A stretch of 64,000 bases of DNA, taken from Paenibacillus glycinis (GTDB lineage: Bacteria; Bacillota; Bacilli; Paenibacillales; Paenibacillaceae). Positions 17,703 to 27,114 of this stretch are shown in pieces. A program made the translations under genes and the position numbers. The stretch is from contig NZ_JAAAMV010000010.1 of the NCBI RefSeq assembly GCF_009909185.1, positions 117,558 to 181,557 of the forward strand. The letters are read 5' to 3'. The first letter of the stretch is position 1. Every line of letters begins with the position of its first letter. The notes beneath the pieces were generated by a model, which saw only the letters and a list, made by a program, of their open reading frames with translations, ran no database searches and was not told the origin of the DNA.

Positions 17703-17819
17703 GAGCATTTTCGAGCCGAATCTTTAAAAATATACCTTAAGTTATACGACAAAAGGCGGGAATGCGCGGTAAGCTTTGTGGCACCAAGACATGTAACGAG
17801 TTAAAGGAGACACCGACCG

Positions 17820-18971
17820 ATGAGAACAAAAGCGACGATGATCGCGGCCGCCATGATCCTATTCCTTACCGTATTCCTTACCGCCTGCTCGAGCGCGGGC
17901 GGCATGCCGCAGGAACGGGAACGCACGCTGGGCAAACAGTCCGGCGATATCCTCGTGGGCGTTGCATGGCCGTTCGCGGACCGCAACGAAGGATTTCGCG
18001 AGGGGCTCGAGCTCGCCTTGGACGAGATCAATGAGACAGGCGTGCTGGGCAGCAAGATCCGGCTGCTGGAGAAGGACGACCATTCTTCCGTCACCGACGG
18101 CTTGACGATCGCGCAAGCTTTCGCGAACGATCCGAAGCTGACGGCGGTGATCGGCCATCGCAGCTCGGTCGTGACCGTGCCGGCCGCCCAGGTGTACGAC
18201 CATGCAGGCTTGCCATTGATCGCGCCGTCCTCCACGGCGCCGGGCCTTACGTCCGCCGGGCTGGACCGCGTGTTCCGGACGATTCCGAACGATACGCAGA
18301 TCGGCACGACCATGGCGGAATACGCCCATTCCAAGAACTACCGCAACGTGGCGATTTTCTATACGAACGACGAATACGGGCGCGGATTGGCCAACTCGTT
18401 CGAGGACGGGGCCAAATCGCTGGGGATGCAGACGATCGACCGGCTGTCCGACTACAAGGATCTCAACGACCTGCGGCGGATCGCGGACAAATGGAAGCTG
18501 CTCGGCTGCGATGCGATCTTCGTGGCGGAGGTCATGCCGGACGGCGCCTCGTTCATCGCGGATCTGCGGAAAGCGGGACTCGACGTGCCCGTGATCGGCG
18601 GGGACGGGCTGGATTCGGCGGCGCTCGCGGGCACGGCCGGCGCGGCGGCGGAGGGCACGGTCGTCGCCTCGATCTTCAATCCGTCGGCCGCCAACGATAC
18701 GGTTCGGCAATTCGTGCAGCATTATAAGGCCAAGTACGGCGAAGAACCGGGCAAGCTGGCGGCGCAGGGCTACGACGCGCTGAAATTGCTGGCGTACGCG
18801 CTGGACAAGGCGGGCTCGCGCGAGCCGTCGAAGCTGACGCAGGCGCTGAAGGAGACGAGCTCCTGGCAGGGCGCTTCGGGGCTCCATTCCTTCGACGGCA
18901 ACGGGGACGTCCGCGACATGCCGATCATTTTGAAGCAGGTCGCGGGCGGCAAGTTCGACTATCTCAATTAA
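17820..18971 (+). CDS. LivJ-like (Peripla_BP_6) substrate-binding lipoprotein
   Basis: This 383-residue extracellular binding protein is of the branched-chain amino acid/amide type. The lipoprotein signal ends FLTVFLTAC (Cys near 22). It is followed by a type I periplasmic-binding fold: GDILVGVAWPFADRN, VIGHRSSVVTVPAAQVYDHA, APSSTAPGLT, VAIFYTNDEYGRGLA and a C-terminal lobe with AQGYDALKLLAYAL. There is no permease or ATPase of the Liv type nearby. Instead the NHLM exporter starts 14 bases after its stop, so it is the first gene of that operon. It may bind an amino acid, a signal or the exported product; the role is unknown. Confidence 0.85.
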   Translation: MRTKATMIAAAMILFLTVFLTACSSAGGMPQERERTLGKQSGDILVGVAWPFADRNEGFREGLELALDEINETGVLGSKIRLLEKDDHSSVTDGLTIAQAFANDPKLTAVIGHRSSVVTVPAAQVYDHAGLPLIAPSSTAPGLTSAGLDRVFRTIPNDTQIGTTMAEYAHSKNYRNVAIFYTNDEYGRGLANSFEDGAKSLGMQTIDRLSDYKDLNDLRRIADKWKLLGCDAIFVAEVMPDGASFIADLRKAGLDVPVIGGDGLDSAALAGTAGAAAEGTVVASIFNPSAANDTVRQFVQHYKAKYGEEPGKLAAQGYDALKLLAYALDKAGSREPSKLTQALKETSSWQGASGLHSFDGNGDVRDMPIILKQVAGGKFDYLN

Positions 18972-18985
18972 AGGAGCGCAATCGG

Positions 18986-19951
18986 ATGAAAACCGACGTT
19001 TTTCGCAAGGTCTCCGTGGAACGATTGTCTTCGCCGGAACAACTCGACACGCTGATGAAGGTGACTTCCCCGAAAGGCTGGCTGGCGCTCGTCGCGCTCG
19101 GCGTGCTGCTCGCCTCGGCGATCGCATGGGGGTTCGGCGGCACGATGAGCACGAAGATCGGCTCGCAGGGCGTATTGATCCGTCCGGGCGGCCTGCAAAA
19201 TATTTTCTCCGAGGCGAACGGGACGCTGACCGACATTCGGGTGGTCGAGAACGACTACGTGAACAAGGGCGACGTCGTGGCCCGAATCGAGCAGCCGGCG
19301 CTGCTGGGTCAGCTCGGCCAGCTGGAGCAATCGCTGCAAGCGGCGGAGGCGGGCTATAAACAGGAGCCGACCGCCGTGCTGTCCGCCCAGATCGAAGGAC
19401 TACGGTCGGCCATCGACAGTGCCCGATCCGATTATGCGAACGCGACCCGGATCGTCAGCCCCTATACGGGGCGCGTGCTCGAGGTGCGTTCCAAATTAGG
19501 CGCGACGATCGGCGCGGGCATGCCCCTGCTGACGATCGAGTCGGGCGACAAGCAGGCGAAGGCGCTGCAGGCGGTGCTGTATCTGTCGCTGCAGGAAGGG
19601 AAGACGATTTTGCCGGGCATGCAGGCGGAGATCGCGCCGAGCTCCGTCAACCGGGAGGAGTTCGGCTTCATCCGGGGCCGCGTGACCTCCGTGTCCGAGT
19701 TTCCGGTGACCGCGCAGGCGATGCTCGTGACGCTCGGCAACGAGGCCTTGGTGGGCGAATTGTCGGGCAGGGCCGCGGCGTTGCTGGAAGTGCGCATCGA
19801 GCCGATCCTGGATCCCCGGACGGTCAGCGGGTACAAATGGTCCACCGGAGAAGGGCCGCCGGTCGAGATCGACAGCGGCACGCTGATGTCCGCTTCCATC
19901 ATCGTGAAGCAGCAGAAGCCGATCACGTCCGTTATTCCGCAGATCAAGTGA
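18986..19951 (+). CDS. NHLM bacteriocin system HlyD-type secretion protein
   Basis: This is the membrane-fusion adaptor of a peptide exporter. Of 321 residues, one membrane helix lies near 31-50 (WLALVALGVLLASAIAWGF). Then come a lipoyl-like half (FSEANGTLTDIRVVENDYVN, KGDVVARIE), a short coiled hairpin (LGQLEQSLQAAEAG) and the second lipoyl half (SPYTGRVLEVRSKLGATI). A conserved family tail near residues 240-300 (RVTSVSEFP, then YKWSTGEGPP) fits NHLM HlyD proteins. It starts 14 bases after the binding protein with AAAGGAGCG upstream and is followed 18 bases later by the peptidase transporter. No outer membrane is expected, so it likely spans the cell wall. Confidence 0.9.
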   Translation: MKTDVFRKVSVERLSSPEQLDTLMKVTSPKGWLALVALGVLLASAIAWGFGGTMSTKIGSQGVLIRPGGLQNIFSEANGTLTDIRVVENDYVNKGDVVARIEQPALLGQLGQLEQSLQAAEAGYKQEPTAVLSAQIEGLRSAIDSARSDYANATRIVSPYTGRVLEVRSKLGATIGAGMPLLTIESGDKQAKALQAVLYLSLQEGKTILPGMQAEIAPSSVNREEFGFIRGRVTSVSEFPVTAQAMLVTLGNEALVGELSGRAAALLEVRIEPILDPRTVSGYKWSTGEGPPVEIDSGTLMSASIIVKQQKPITSVIPQIK

Positions 19952-19969
19952 AAATGGAGCTGACATCCG

Positions 19970-22216
19970 ATGGAAACGAAGGGTAGCACGGGGAACAAGC
20001 CCCACGCGCCGAAGCGGGTCAAGACGCCCACCGTTTTGCAAATGGAAGCCGTGGAATGCGGCGCCGCCGCGCTGGCCATCATCATGGGCTACCACGGGAG
20101 CCATATCCCGCTGGAGGAGCTACGCGTGGAATGCGGCGTCTCCCGCGACGGGAGCAAAGCGAACAACATCCTGAAGGCGGCGCGCAAATACGGCCTGACC
20201 GCCAAGGGTTACAAGAAGAATCCCGAGGATCTGCGGAGCATGGCGTTCCCGATGATCATTCATTGGAATTTCAACCATTTCCTCGTGCTGGAGGGCTTCA
20301 AAGGCGACCGGGTGTACTTGAACGATCCGGCGGCCGGTCCGCGGGTCGTCTCAGCGGAAGAGTTCGACATGTCGTTCACGGGCGTGGCGCTCACCTTCGC
20401 GGCGTCGGAGCAGTATCGGCGCGTCGGCCAGGAGACCGGCATGCTGAAGGCGCTGGGCAGCCGGCTCAAAGGCTCCGAATCCGCCTTGGCGTACGTTATC
20501 CTGGCGGGGCTGTTCCTGGTCGTGCCGGGCTTGGTCATACCGGTCTTCACGAAAGTGCTGATCGACAACATCCTGCTCGGCGGACTGCGCAATTGGCTGA
20601 TTCCGCTCCTGCTCGGGATGGTCGCGACGGCGTTCATGCGCGCCGCGCTCACTTGGCTCCAGCGCAGCTATCTGCTGCGGCTGGAGATGAAATTCTCGCT
20701 CAGCACGTCCGGGCGGTTCTTCTGGCATGTGCTGCGGCTGCCGATCGAATTTTTCTCGCAGCGCTACAGCGGCGAGATCGGCTCGCGGGTCATGATCAAC
20801 GACCGCGTGGCCCAGCTGCTGTCGGGCGACTTGGCCGTGGCGGTGCTGAATTCGATCATGATCGTCTTCTATCTGCTGCTGATGACGCAGTACAGCCTTC
20901 TGCTCACGGCGATCGCCGTAGCCGTGGCGCTGGTGAACGTGCTCTTCCTGCGCTTCGTCTCCAAGAAACGGGTCGACCAGAACATGCGGCTGCTGCAAGA
21001 GACGGGCAAGATGCAGGGCGTATCCATGGGAGGCCTGCAGCTCATCGAGACCTTGAAATCGAGCGGCTCGGAATCCGACTTCTTCGCCAAATGGTCCGGC
21101 TACCAGAGCAAGCTGCTGCAATCGCAGCAGCAGCTGGGCGTCTCGTCGGCGTTGTTGTCGGCCGTGCCCGGCCTGTTGTCCGGCATCAGCACGGCGGTGA
21201 TCGTGTCCGTCGGCGGATTCCAGGTCATGGACGGCGTCATGACGGTCGGGATGCTGGTCGCGTTCCAAAGCTTGATGGCCAGCTTCATCGAACCGGTCAA
21301 TCAGATGGTGCAGCTGGGCAGCTCGATGCAGGAAGCGCAGGGCGGCCTGAAGCGGCTGGACGACGTGCTCAATTACAAGCTCGACGCGCAGCTGGCGGCT
21401 TCGCCGGGGGAGGCGCTCGAAGGGCCGGGCCGTCAAGAGTCGGCCGCCGGCGCCGAGGAGACGGAAGCGGGGCATGATGCGGAGATCGGCGCCAAGCTGT
21501 CGGGCTTCGTGGAGCTTCGCGAGGTCACCTTCGGCTACAACCGGCTGGAAGGTCCGCTGATCGAGAACTTCAGCCTCAAGCTGAAGCCGGGCACGCGCGT
21601 CGCGCTCGTCGGGGGATCCGGCAGCGGGAAATCGACGGTCGCGAAGCTGGTCGCGGGCATCTACGAGCCGTGGTCGGGCGAGATCCGTTTCGACGGCGCG
21701 GCGCGGGGACAGCTCCCGCGGGAGCTGATCGGCAACTCCGTGGCGGTCGTGGACCAGGATATCCATCTCTTCGAAGGCACGATCAAGGAAAATTTGTCGC
21801 TGTGGGACGCGACCATCCCGGAGACGGATATCGTCCGGGCGGCCAAGGACGCCTGCATTCACGACGAGATCAGCTCCCGCGGCGGCGGCTACGATCACGC
21901 GATCGAGGAGAGCGGCGGCAATTTCAGCGGCGGCCAGCGCCAGCGGCTGGAGATCGCCAGGGCATTGGCGGGCAATCCGTCCGTGCTGGTGCTCGACGAA
22001 GCGACGAGCGCGCTCGATCCGAAGACGGAACAGCTCGTGGATGCCAGCATCCGCCGAAGAGGCTGCACCTGCCTGATCGTGGCGCATCGGCTCAGCACGA
22101 TCCGCGACGCGGACGAGATCATCGTCATGCACCGGGGCAAGGTGTCGGAGCGGGGCACCCATCATGAGCTGCTCGCGAAGAACGGCGCGTACGCCAAGCT
22201 GATTCAGGAGCATTAA
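19970..22216 (+). CDS. NHLM peptidase-containing ABC exporter (C39 protease, permease, ATPase)
   Basis: This bifunctional transporter cleaves the leader after a Gly-Gly motif and exports the peptide. The N-terminal C39 peptidase (1-130) shows oxyanion Gln24, catalytic Cys30 (QMEAVECGAAAL), His103 (HFLVLEG) and Asp119 (LNDPAAG), so it looks active. A six-helix permease follows (about 165-460), then the ATPase with Walker A GGSGSGKST, signature SGGQRQRLEIARAL and Walker B VLVLDEATSALD. At 748 residues it fits the NHLM ABC1 family. Its likely substrates are the three NHLP precursors encoded behind the next gene, all of which end their leaders in VAGG. Confidence 0.95.
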   Translation: METKGSTGNKPHAPKRVKTPTVLQMEAVECGAAALAIIMGYHGSHIPLEELRVECGVSRDGSKANNILKAARKYGLTAKGYKKNPEDLRSMAFPMIIHWNFNHFLVLEGFKGDRVYLNDPAAGPRVVSAEEFDMSFTGVALTFAASEQYRRVGQETGMLKALGSRLKGSESALAYVILAGLFLVVPGLVIPVFTKVLIDNILLGGLRNWLIPLLLGMVATAFMRAALTWLQRSYLLRLEMKFSLSTSGRFFWHVLRLPIEFFSQRYSGEIGSRVMINDRVAQLLSGDLAVAVLNSIMIVFYLLLMTQYSLLLTAIAVAVALVNVLFLRFVSKKRVDQNMRLLQETGKMQGVSMGGLQLIETLKSSGSESDFFAKWSGYQSKLLQSQQQLGVSSALLSAVPGLLSGISTAVIVSVGGFQVMDGVMTVGMLVAFQSLMASFIEPVNQMVQLGSSMQEAQGGLKRLDDVLNYKLDAQLAASPGEALEGPGRQESAAGAEETEAGHDAEIGAKLSGFVELREVTFGYNRLEGPLIENFSLKLKPGTRVALVGGSGSGKSTVAKLVAGIYEPWSGEIRFDGAARGQLPRELIGNSVAVVDQDIHLFEGTIKENLSLWDATIPETDIVRAAKDACIHDEISSRGGGYDHAIEESGGNFSGGQRQRLEIARALAGNPSVLVLDEATSALDPKTEQLVDASIRRRGCTCLIVAHRLSTIRDADEIIVMHRGKVSERGTHHELLAKNGAYAKLIQEH

Positions 22217-22241
22217 TATAGATCGGAAGGAGCGGAAGACG

Positions 22242-25163
22242 GTGATACAAACGGAAATATCCGAGCTTCGGCGGCTGTTCGAGGAACGCGGCTCCGCGGC
22301 GGGCGCCGAAGGCAACCGGCCCTTGATCATCCGCGACGAAGCGGAGGTCTGGCTGGTGCAGGCCGGCCATGCGGACGTGTTTGCCGTATCGCTGCACGAG
22401 GAAGAAGTCGTCCGCCAGCGGCGGTTCCTGTTCAGCCTGGAGCCGGGCCGGCTCTTATACGGCTACCATGCCGGCGGCGACGGCAAGAACGGCTCGGCCG
22501 GCATGCTGATCGCCGGCTTGACGGGCACCCGGCTGCTTCGCATGGACCGGGCCGCGTTCGTCGCGGCGCTGTCCGAATCGCGGCAGCTGCGCGAAGCCGC
22601 GGCCCGGTCGATCGACGCCTGGATCGAAGCGTGGTCGACGGCCCTCGCGGGCGCGGACCCCGCGGAAGCGTTCGTCGCGCTGACGCCGGGCGAATCGGCC
22701 GAGGCGCCGGCGCAGGCGATTCTGCGCGCGTCGCAGCCGGCTTGGGTTCGCCTGAACGAAGGCGAGCTGCACTGGATGGGCGACGCCGAGCTCGCGGTCG
22801 ATCGCCCGGGCGCGCTGTTTCCGCTAACGGCGGCCGACTGGATGACGGCTGCGGTTCCGTCGAACCTGTCCGTCCACGGGACGCTCGAGTGGTTGGAGCT
22901 GGATCCGGAGCTGCAGGGCTTGTCCGATTATCATCGCGGCATCGCGGATTGCTTGCGCCGCATGTATCGCTTCGAGGAGCGCTTCGAGCGGGAGCGGCTG
23001 AAGCTGAAGACGGAGCAGGACCACGCCGTCATGGAACGCGCGCTTCGCCGGCTCGCTTCCATTACCGGCGGCCCGACTGCGGGCACGGCCGCGGACGCGC
23101 GCACCGGCGACGATTTGTACGTCGCGGCCCGGCGCGTGGGCGAAGCGGCCGGCTTGAACGTCCTGCCGGCCAAGGCCGCGCGGCTGCGGAAGTCGCGCGA
23201 CCCCGTCAGCGAGATCGCCAAGGCGTCCGGGTTCCGCTCGCGCCAGGTCATGCTGAAGGACGACTGGTGGCGGACGGACAACGGGCCGCTGCTGGCTTTT
23301 CTGGAAGAGGGCGGACATCCGGTCGCGCTCGTTCCCTCGGGGGCGGCCGGCTACCGGCTGATCGATGCCGGCGGCGGCGAGGGAACCGTCGTCACCGAGC
23401 AGCTCGCCGGGCAGCTGGAGACGGTCGCCCATATGTTCTATCGCCCGTTCCCCGCCCATGCGCTGTCCGTGCTGGACATTTTGAAGTTCGGGTCGCACCG
23501 GTCGATCCGGCGGGACTTCGCGAAGGTGCTGGCGCTCGGCATCGCGAGCGGCCTGCTCGCGATGTTCATTCCGATCGCGAACGGCATTCTGTTCGATTCC
23601 GTCATTCCGGCATCGGATCAAGGCCCGCTGCTGCAGATGGGGCTGATCCTGCTCTCGATCGCGCTGGCGACGGCGCTGTTCGAAGTAACGCGTTCGCTGG
23701 CGATGCTGCGCATCGAGGGGAAGATGGACGGCTCCATCCAGGCGGCGGTCTGGGACCGGCTGCTGAACATGCCGGCGTCGTTCTTCCGCCAGTTCACGGC
23801 GGGCGACTTGGCCAGCCGGGCGAACAGCATCAACGCGATCCGCAAGATGCTGTCCGGCGTAGCGGTCACCGCGGTGTTCACGGGGATCTTCTCCGTCTTC
23901 AACTTCTTCCTCTTGTTCCATTACGACGTGAAGCTGGCGCTCGCGGCGGCGGTGCTGGTCATCGTCCCGATGCTCGTGACCGTCGTCATCGGCATCGTGC
24001 AGGTTCGCAAGCAGCGCGTGCTGCTGCAGGCGCAGGGCAAGCTGACGGGAACCGTGCTGCAGATCATCGACGGCATCTCGAAATTCCGGATGGCGGGGGC
24101 GGAGAAGCGGGCGTTCTTCCTGTGGGCCAAGCTGTTCGGAGAGATGAAGGAGACCTCGTTCCGGGCAAGGCGGGTCAGCGACATCCATGCCGTGTTCAAT
24201 GCGTTCTACCCCATCGTGACCTCGATCGCGCTGTTCTACCTGGTCGCGACCAATGCGCAGGGGCTCAGCGCGGGCCAGTTCATCGCCTTCTTCTCGGCGT
24301 TCACGGCCTTCCTGAAGGCGATGATCAACATGTCGGGCGCCGTAGTGTCCATGATCAACATCGTGCCGCTGTTCGAACGCACCAAGCCGATCCTGCAAAC
24401 GGTGCCCGAGGCGCATGAGGCCGCCGAAGATCCGGGCGAGCTCGCCGGCGGCATCGAGGTCCGGCACGTGAATTTCCGTTACGCCGCGGAGCAGCCGCTG
24501 ATCCTGAACGACCTGTCCTTGACCATCCGCCCGGGGGAATTCGTCGCCTTGGTCGGCGCCTCCGGGTGCGGCAAATCGTCGCTGCTCCGGCTGCTGCTCG
24601 GCTTCGAGAAGGCGGAGTCGGGTTCCGTCTTCTACGACGGACAGGACATGAAATCGCTGGACATCCGTTCCGTCCGCAGCCAGCTCGGCGTCGTGCTGCA
24701 GCACGGCAAAGTCATGGCGGGCGATATCTATTCCAACATCGTCGGCTCCACGAATCTGACGCATGAGGACGCATGGGAAGCGGCGCGCATGGCGGGGCTC
24801 GATCAGGACATCCAGCAGATGCCGATGGGCATGCACACGGTCATCTCCGAGGGGGGCGGCACGCTCTCGGGCGGTCAGCGCCAGCGGCTGCTCATTGCCC
24901 GGGCGCTCGCCAGGAGGCCGAAAATCCTCTTCTTCGACGAGGCGACCAGCGCGCTCGACAACCGCACGCAGGCGATCGTCAGCGAAAGCCTCGAGAAGCT
25001 TCGCGCGACGCGCGTCGTCATCGCGCACCGGCTCAGCACGATCATGAACGCGGACCGCATCTTCGTGCTGGACAGAGGCCGGCTGGTCCAGGCGGGAACC
25101 TACGCGGAACTGATGGAGCAGGACGGCTTGTTCATGGAGCTGGCCAAACGGCAGCTGGCCTAG
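22242..25163 (+). CDS. NHLM bacteriocin export ABC transporter, second permease/ATPase
   Basis: This is the partner ABC protein of NHLM exporters, 973 residues long. A soluble N-terminal region (about 1-400) carries a cyclic-nucleotide-binding-like start (LVQAGHADVFAVSLHEEEV) and a degenerate peptidase-like part. Six membrane helices span about 430-710. The ATPase has Walker A GASGCGKSS, signature [16 protein letters not shown] and Walker B ILFFDEATSALD. The GTG start at 22242 has GGAAGGAGCGG upstream. No intact C39 triad is seen, so cleavage rests with the preceding gene. Both ABC genes lie 25 bases apart. Confidence 0.93.
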   Translation: MIQTEISELRRLFEERGSAAGAEGNRPLIIRDEAEVWLVQAGHADVFAVSLHEEEVVRQRRFLFSLEPGRLLYGYHAGGDGKNGSAGMLIAGLTGTRLLRMDRAAFVAALSESRQLREAAARSIDAWIEAWSTALAGADPAEAFVALTPGESAEAPAQAILRASQPAWVRLNEGELHWMGDAELAVDRPGALFPLTAADWMTAAVPSNLSVHGTLEWLELDPELQGLSDYHRGIADCLRRMYRFEERFERERLKLKTEQDHAVMERALRRLASITGGPTAGTAADARTGDDLYVAARRVGEAAGLNVLPAKAARLRKSRDPVSEIAKASGFRSRQVMLKDDWWRTDNGPLLAFLEEGGHPVALVPSGAAGYRLIDAGGGEGTVVTEQLAGQLETVAHMFYRPFPAHALSVLDILKFGSHRSIRRDFAKVLALGIASGLLAMFIPIANGILFDSVIPASDQGPLLQMGLILLSIALATALFEVTRSLAMLRIEGKMDGSIQAAVWDRLLNMPASFFRQFTAGDLASRANSINAIRKMLSGVAVTAVFTGIFSVFNFFLLFHYDVKLALAAAVLVIVPMLVTVVIGIVQVRKQRVLLQAQGKLTGTVLQIIDGISKFRMAGAEKRAFFLWAKLFGEMKETSFRARRVSDIHAVFNAFYPIVTSIALFYLVATNAQGLSAGQFIAFFSAFTAFLKAMINMSGAVVSMINIVPLFERTKPILQTVPEAHEAAEDPGELAGGIEVRHVNFRYAAEQPLILNDLSLTIRPGEFVALVGASGCGKSSLLRLLLGFEKAESGSVFYDGQDMKSLDIRSVRSQLGVVLQHGKVMAGDIYSNIVGSTNLTHEDAWEAARMAGLDQDIQQMPMGMHTVISEGGGTLSGGQRQRLLIARALARRPKILFFDEATSALDNRTQAIVSESLEKLRATRVVIAHRLSTIMNADRIFVLDRGRLVQAGTYAELMEQDGLFMELAKRQLA

Positions 25164-25399
25164 CGGGCATGCGAGCCGCCCGAGGTTTGACCGCCGAGTT
25201 GTATTCGAACGCCGCGTGCCGCGATGGCGCCGAGAGCCGGGGGTACGCGGTGCGGAAATTGAGGCCCGCCCGGGATTCGAGGTCGTACGAAACTGGCGAA
25301 TCGGCCAGGCTCCCGAATCCCGGACATTTCATTCGTTCATTCTCCCGGCTACCTGGCCGGGTCGATGATAAATTTAACCATTTCGAGGAGGAACCATCT

Positions 25400-25783
25400 G
25401 TGAGCTGGACCAAAGAAGCAGTAGAAGAAGCAGTCAAGAAAGTAGGCGCGAAAGCGGCGATCGACGCGGAGTTCAGAAGCCTGTGCGTGAGCGACATCCA
25501 TGCGGCGATTCAACAGGAAAGCGGCCTGGAGGTACCGGCAAGCTTCAAGATCGGCGTGCTGGACCAATCCGCGAACCATCTGAACCTGATTCTTCCTCCG
25601 TTTGCCAAGGAAGAAGACGAGCTGCTCGAAAGCGAGCTGGAGAGCGTGGCGGGCGGCAGCAAGTCCGGCGCGACCGATTTCTTCAACGGCATCGCGGAAG
25701 GCGTGGGCATTCCGACCGACGGAAGCGCGGAAGCCATCGCAGGAAACGTCATCGGCACCGTCATTTCGCTCGGCAAAGGTTGA
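25400..25783 (+). CDS. NHLP-leader RiPP precursor peptide A
   Basis: A 127-residue precursor with an 86-residue nitrile-hydratase-alpha-like leader (EAVKKVGAKAA-type helix, DAEFRSLC, LEVPASFKIGVLDQSANHLN) ending ELESVAGG. The predicted 41-residue core starts SKSGATDFFNGIAEGVGIP. The core has no Cys, few Ser/Thr, a Lys at position 2, and two GxxxG motifs (GIAEG, GNVIG). The start is GTG at 25400 with GAGGAGGAA upstream. It stands 236 bases behind the second exporter ATPase, so it may have its own promoter. This is one of three paralogues. Confidence 0.88.
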   Translation: MSWTKEAVEEAVKKVGAKAAIDAEFRSLCVSDIHAAIQQESGLEVPASFKIGVLDQSANHLNLILPPFAKEEDELLESELESVAGGSKSGATDFFNGIAEGVGIPTDGSAEAIAGNVIGTVISLGKG

Positions 25784-25931
25784 TTCCCGGCCGCCGGTCA
25801 TGAGCGTTCCCGGAGGCATCCCGCAGGCGCGGGGTTTCTTCGGGAAAGCCCGGCTGCTTGAATGCCGGGGATGGCAGCGCTCGAAGCAGCAGAACATGCA
25901 GGACAAAGCGATTATGCAGGAGGCGCGATTC

Positions 25932-26312
25932 ATGAGCTGGACGAAAGAAGCACTGGAAGCAGCGATTCAAAAGGTAAGCGCAAGAGCGGCGACGGACGCG
26001 GAGTTCAGAAGCCTGTGCGCGAGCGACATCCGCGCCGCGATTCGGCTGGAGGACGGGCTCGAGGTGCCGGCAAGCTTCAAGATCGGCGTGCTGGATGCAT
26101 CGGCGAACCATCTGAACCTGATCCTGCCCCCGATCGCCAAGGAAGATGGCGAGCTCCTGGAAAACGAGCTCGAGGGCGTCGCGGGCGGCAGCAGCGGAGG
26201 CTGGGAGAACAGCATCGGGATCGTCCCGATCTTCGGCGGCATCGGCATCATGCCCGTTAAACCCGTCGGAGGCGGCTTTGTTATACCCGAGAAACCGCCG
26301 ACGGCCGAGTAG
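25932..26312 (+). CDS. NHLP-leader RiPP precursor peptide B
   Basis: A 126-residue paralogue of precursor A. The 86-residue leader is nearly colinear and ends LEGVAGG. The 40-residue core is quite different: it begins SSGGWENSIG, is rich in Gly, Ile and Pro, and ends EKPPTAE. It lacks Cys and Thr-rich stretches and has its lysines only in the second half (MPVKPV, PEKPP). The ATG at 25932 has GCAGGAGGCG upstream; about 148 noncoding bases separate it from precursor A. Confidence 0.87.
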   Translation: MSWTKEALEAAIQKVSARAATDAEFRSLCASDIRAAIRLEDGLEVPASFKIGVLDASANHLNLILPPIAKEDGELLENELEGVAGGSSGGWENSIGIVPIFGGIGIMPVKPVGGGFVIPEKPPTAE

Positions 26313-26424
26313 TACTACCTCCTTTCAGACCAAGGCCCCTTTCAGGGGTGCCGGCTAGCTTGATCTTCATCCTGGCGATTCGCCGGGTTACGATACCAAA
26401 CCATGACCCAAGGAGGCAATAATC

Positions 26425-26838
26425 ATGAATTGGACGCAAGAGGCAGTGGAAGAAGCGGTAAGAAAAGTAGGCGCGCGCGCGGCGACGGACCTGGAATTCA
26501 GAAACCTGTGCGTGAGCGACATCCATGCCGCCATCCAACAAGAGAGCGGCCTGGAGGTGCCGGCAAGCTTCAAGATCGGCGTGCTGGATCAATCCGCGAA
26601 CCATCTGAACCTGATCCTGCCGGCCTTCGCGGCGGAAGCGGACGAACTGATGGAAAGCGAGCTGGAAAGCGTCGCGGGCGGCAGCAAGCAAGGCGCGAGC
26701 GACTTCTTCAGCGGCGTGGGATCCGGCGCGCTGGCCATGTTCGGCGAAGACACCGGCTTCCGCGGCAATAGCTCGGAAGCGAACGCGGGCGCGGCGATCG
26801 GAGCAATCCTGATGCTGCCTGCGGCATTGGGCCAATAA
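26425..26838 (+). CDS. NHLP-leader RiPP precursor peptide C
   Basis: A 137-residue precursor whose 86-residue leader is almost identical to that of A, ending ELESVAGG. The 51-residue core starts SKQGASDFFSGVGSGALAM, again with Lys at core position 2 and the SKxGAxDFFxG pattern of A. It then diverges to a hydrophobic tail with GAAIG (GxxxG). No Cys is found in the core. The ATG at 26425 has AAGGAGGCA upstream. A terminator-like hairpin follows at 26936, so the precursors can be transcribed more than the genes behind. Confidence 0.88.
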   Translation: MNWTQEAVEEAVRKVGARAATDLEFRNLCVSDIHAAIQQESGLEVPASFKIGVLDQSANHLNLILPAFAAEADELMESELESVAGGSKQGASDFFSGVGSGALAMFGEDTGFRGNSSEANAGAAIGAILMLPAALGQ

Positions 26839-26935
26839 TTCATTCGTCATCATCCGATTCGTTAGAGCAAGCATGCGGTTCCGGCGATAACCTCGCCCGG
26901 AATCGGCCATGCGAATGATTACCTGTATCCGCAAT

Positions 26936-26989
26936 GGCCTGGCGGAGCGAATCCCGACCGCGGCGATCGGCTCCGCAGGCCGCCTTTTT
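26936..26989 (+). terminator. Terminator or attenuator after the precursor genes
   Basis: GGCCTGGCGGAGC (26936-26948) pairs, with one bulge, with GCTCCGCAGGCC (26970-26981), followed by GCCTTTTT. It divides exporter plus precursors from the downstream symporter and enzyme genes. Confidence 0.75.
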
Positions 26990-27114
26990 CACCTTTCGTC
27001 CGTTCTTCCAAGGCAACAACCGGCCATCGAAAAAAATCTGGCGGTCCGTGCGCTCGACAGGCGGAACGTCAAGTCGATCATACACGATTCCTCTTACAAT
27101 AGGCGGTGCATCCC

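Noticed and set aside
20351..22330. 659-codon minus-strand frame over the peptidase transporter
   Set aside because: No recognisable domain; a GC-driven shadow of the exporter gene.
26334..26352. Hairpin GGCCCCTTTCAGGGGTGCC between precursors B and C
   Set aside because: A short stem without T-run; it could be an mRNA structure but does not support a terminator call.
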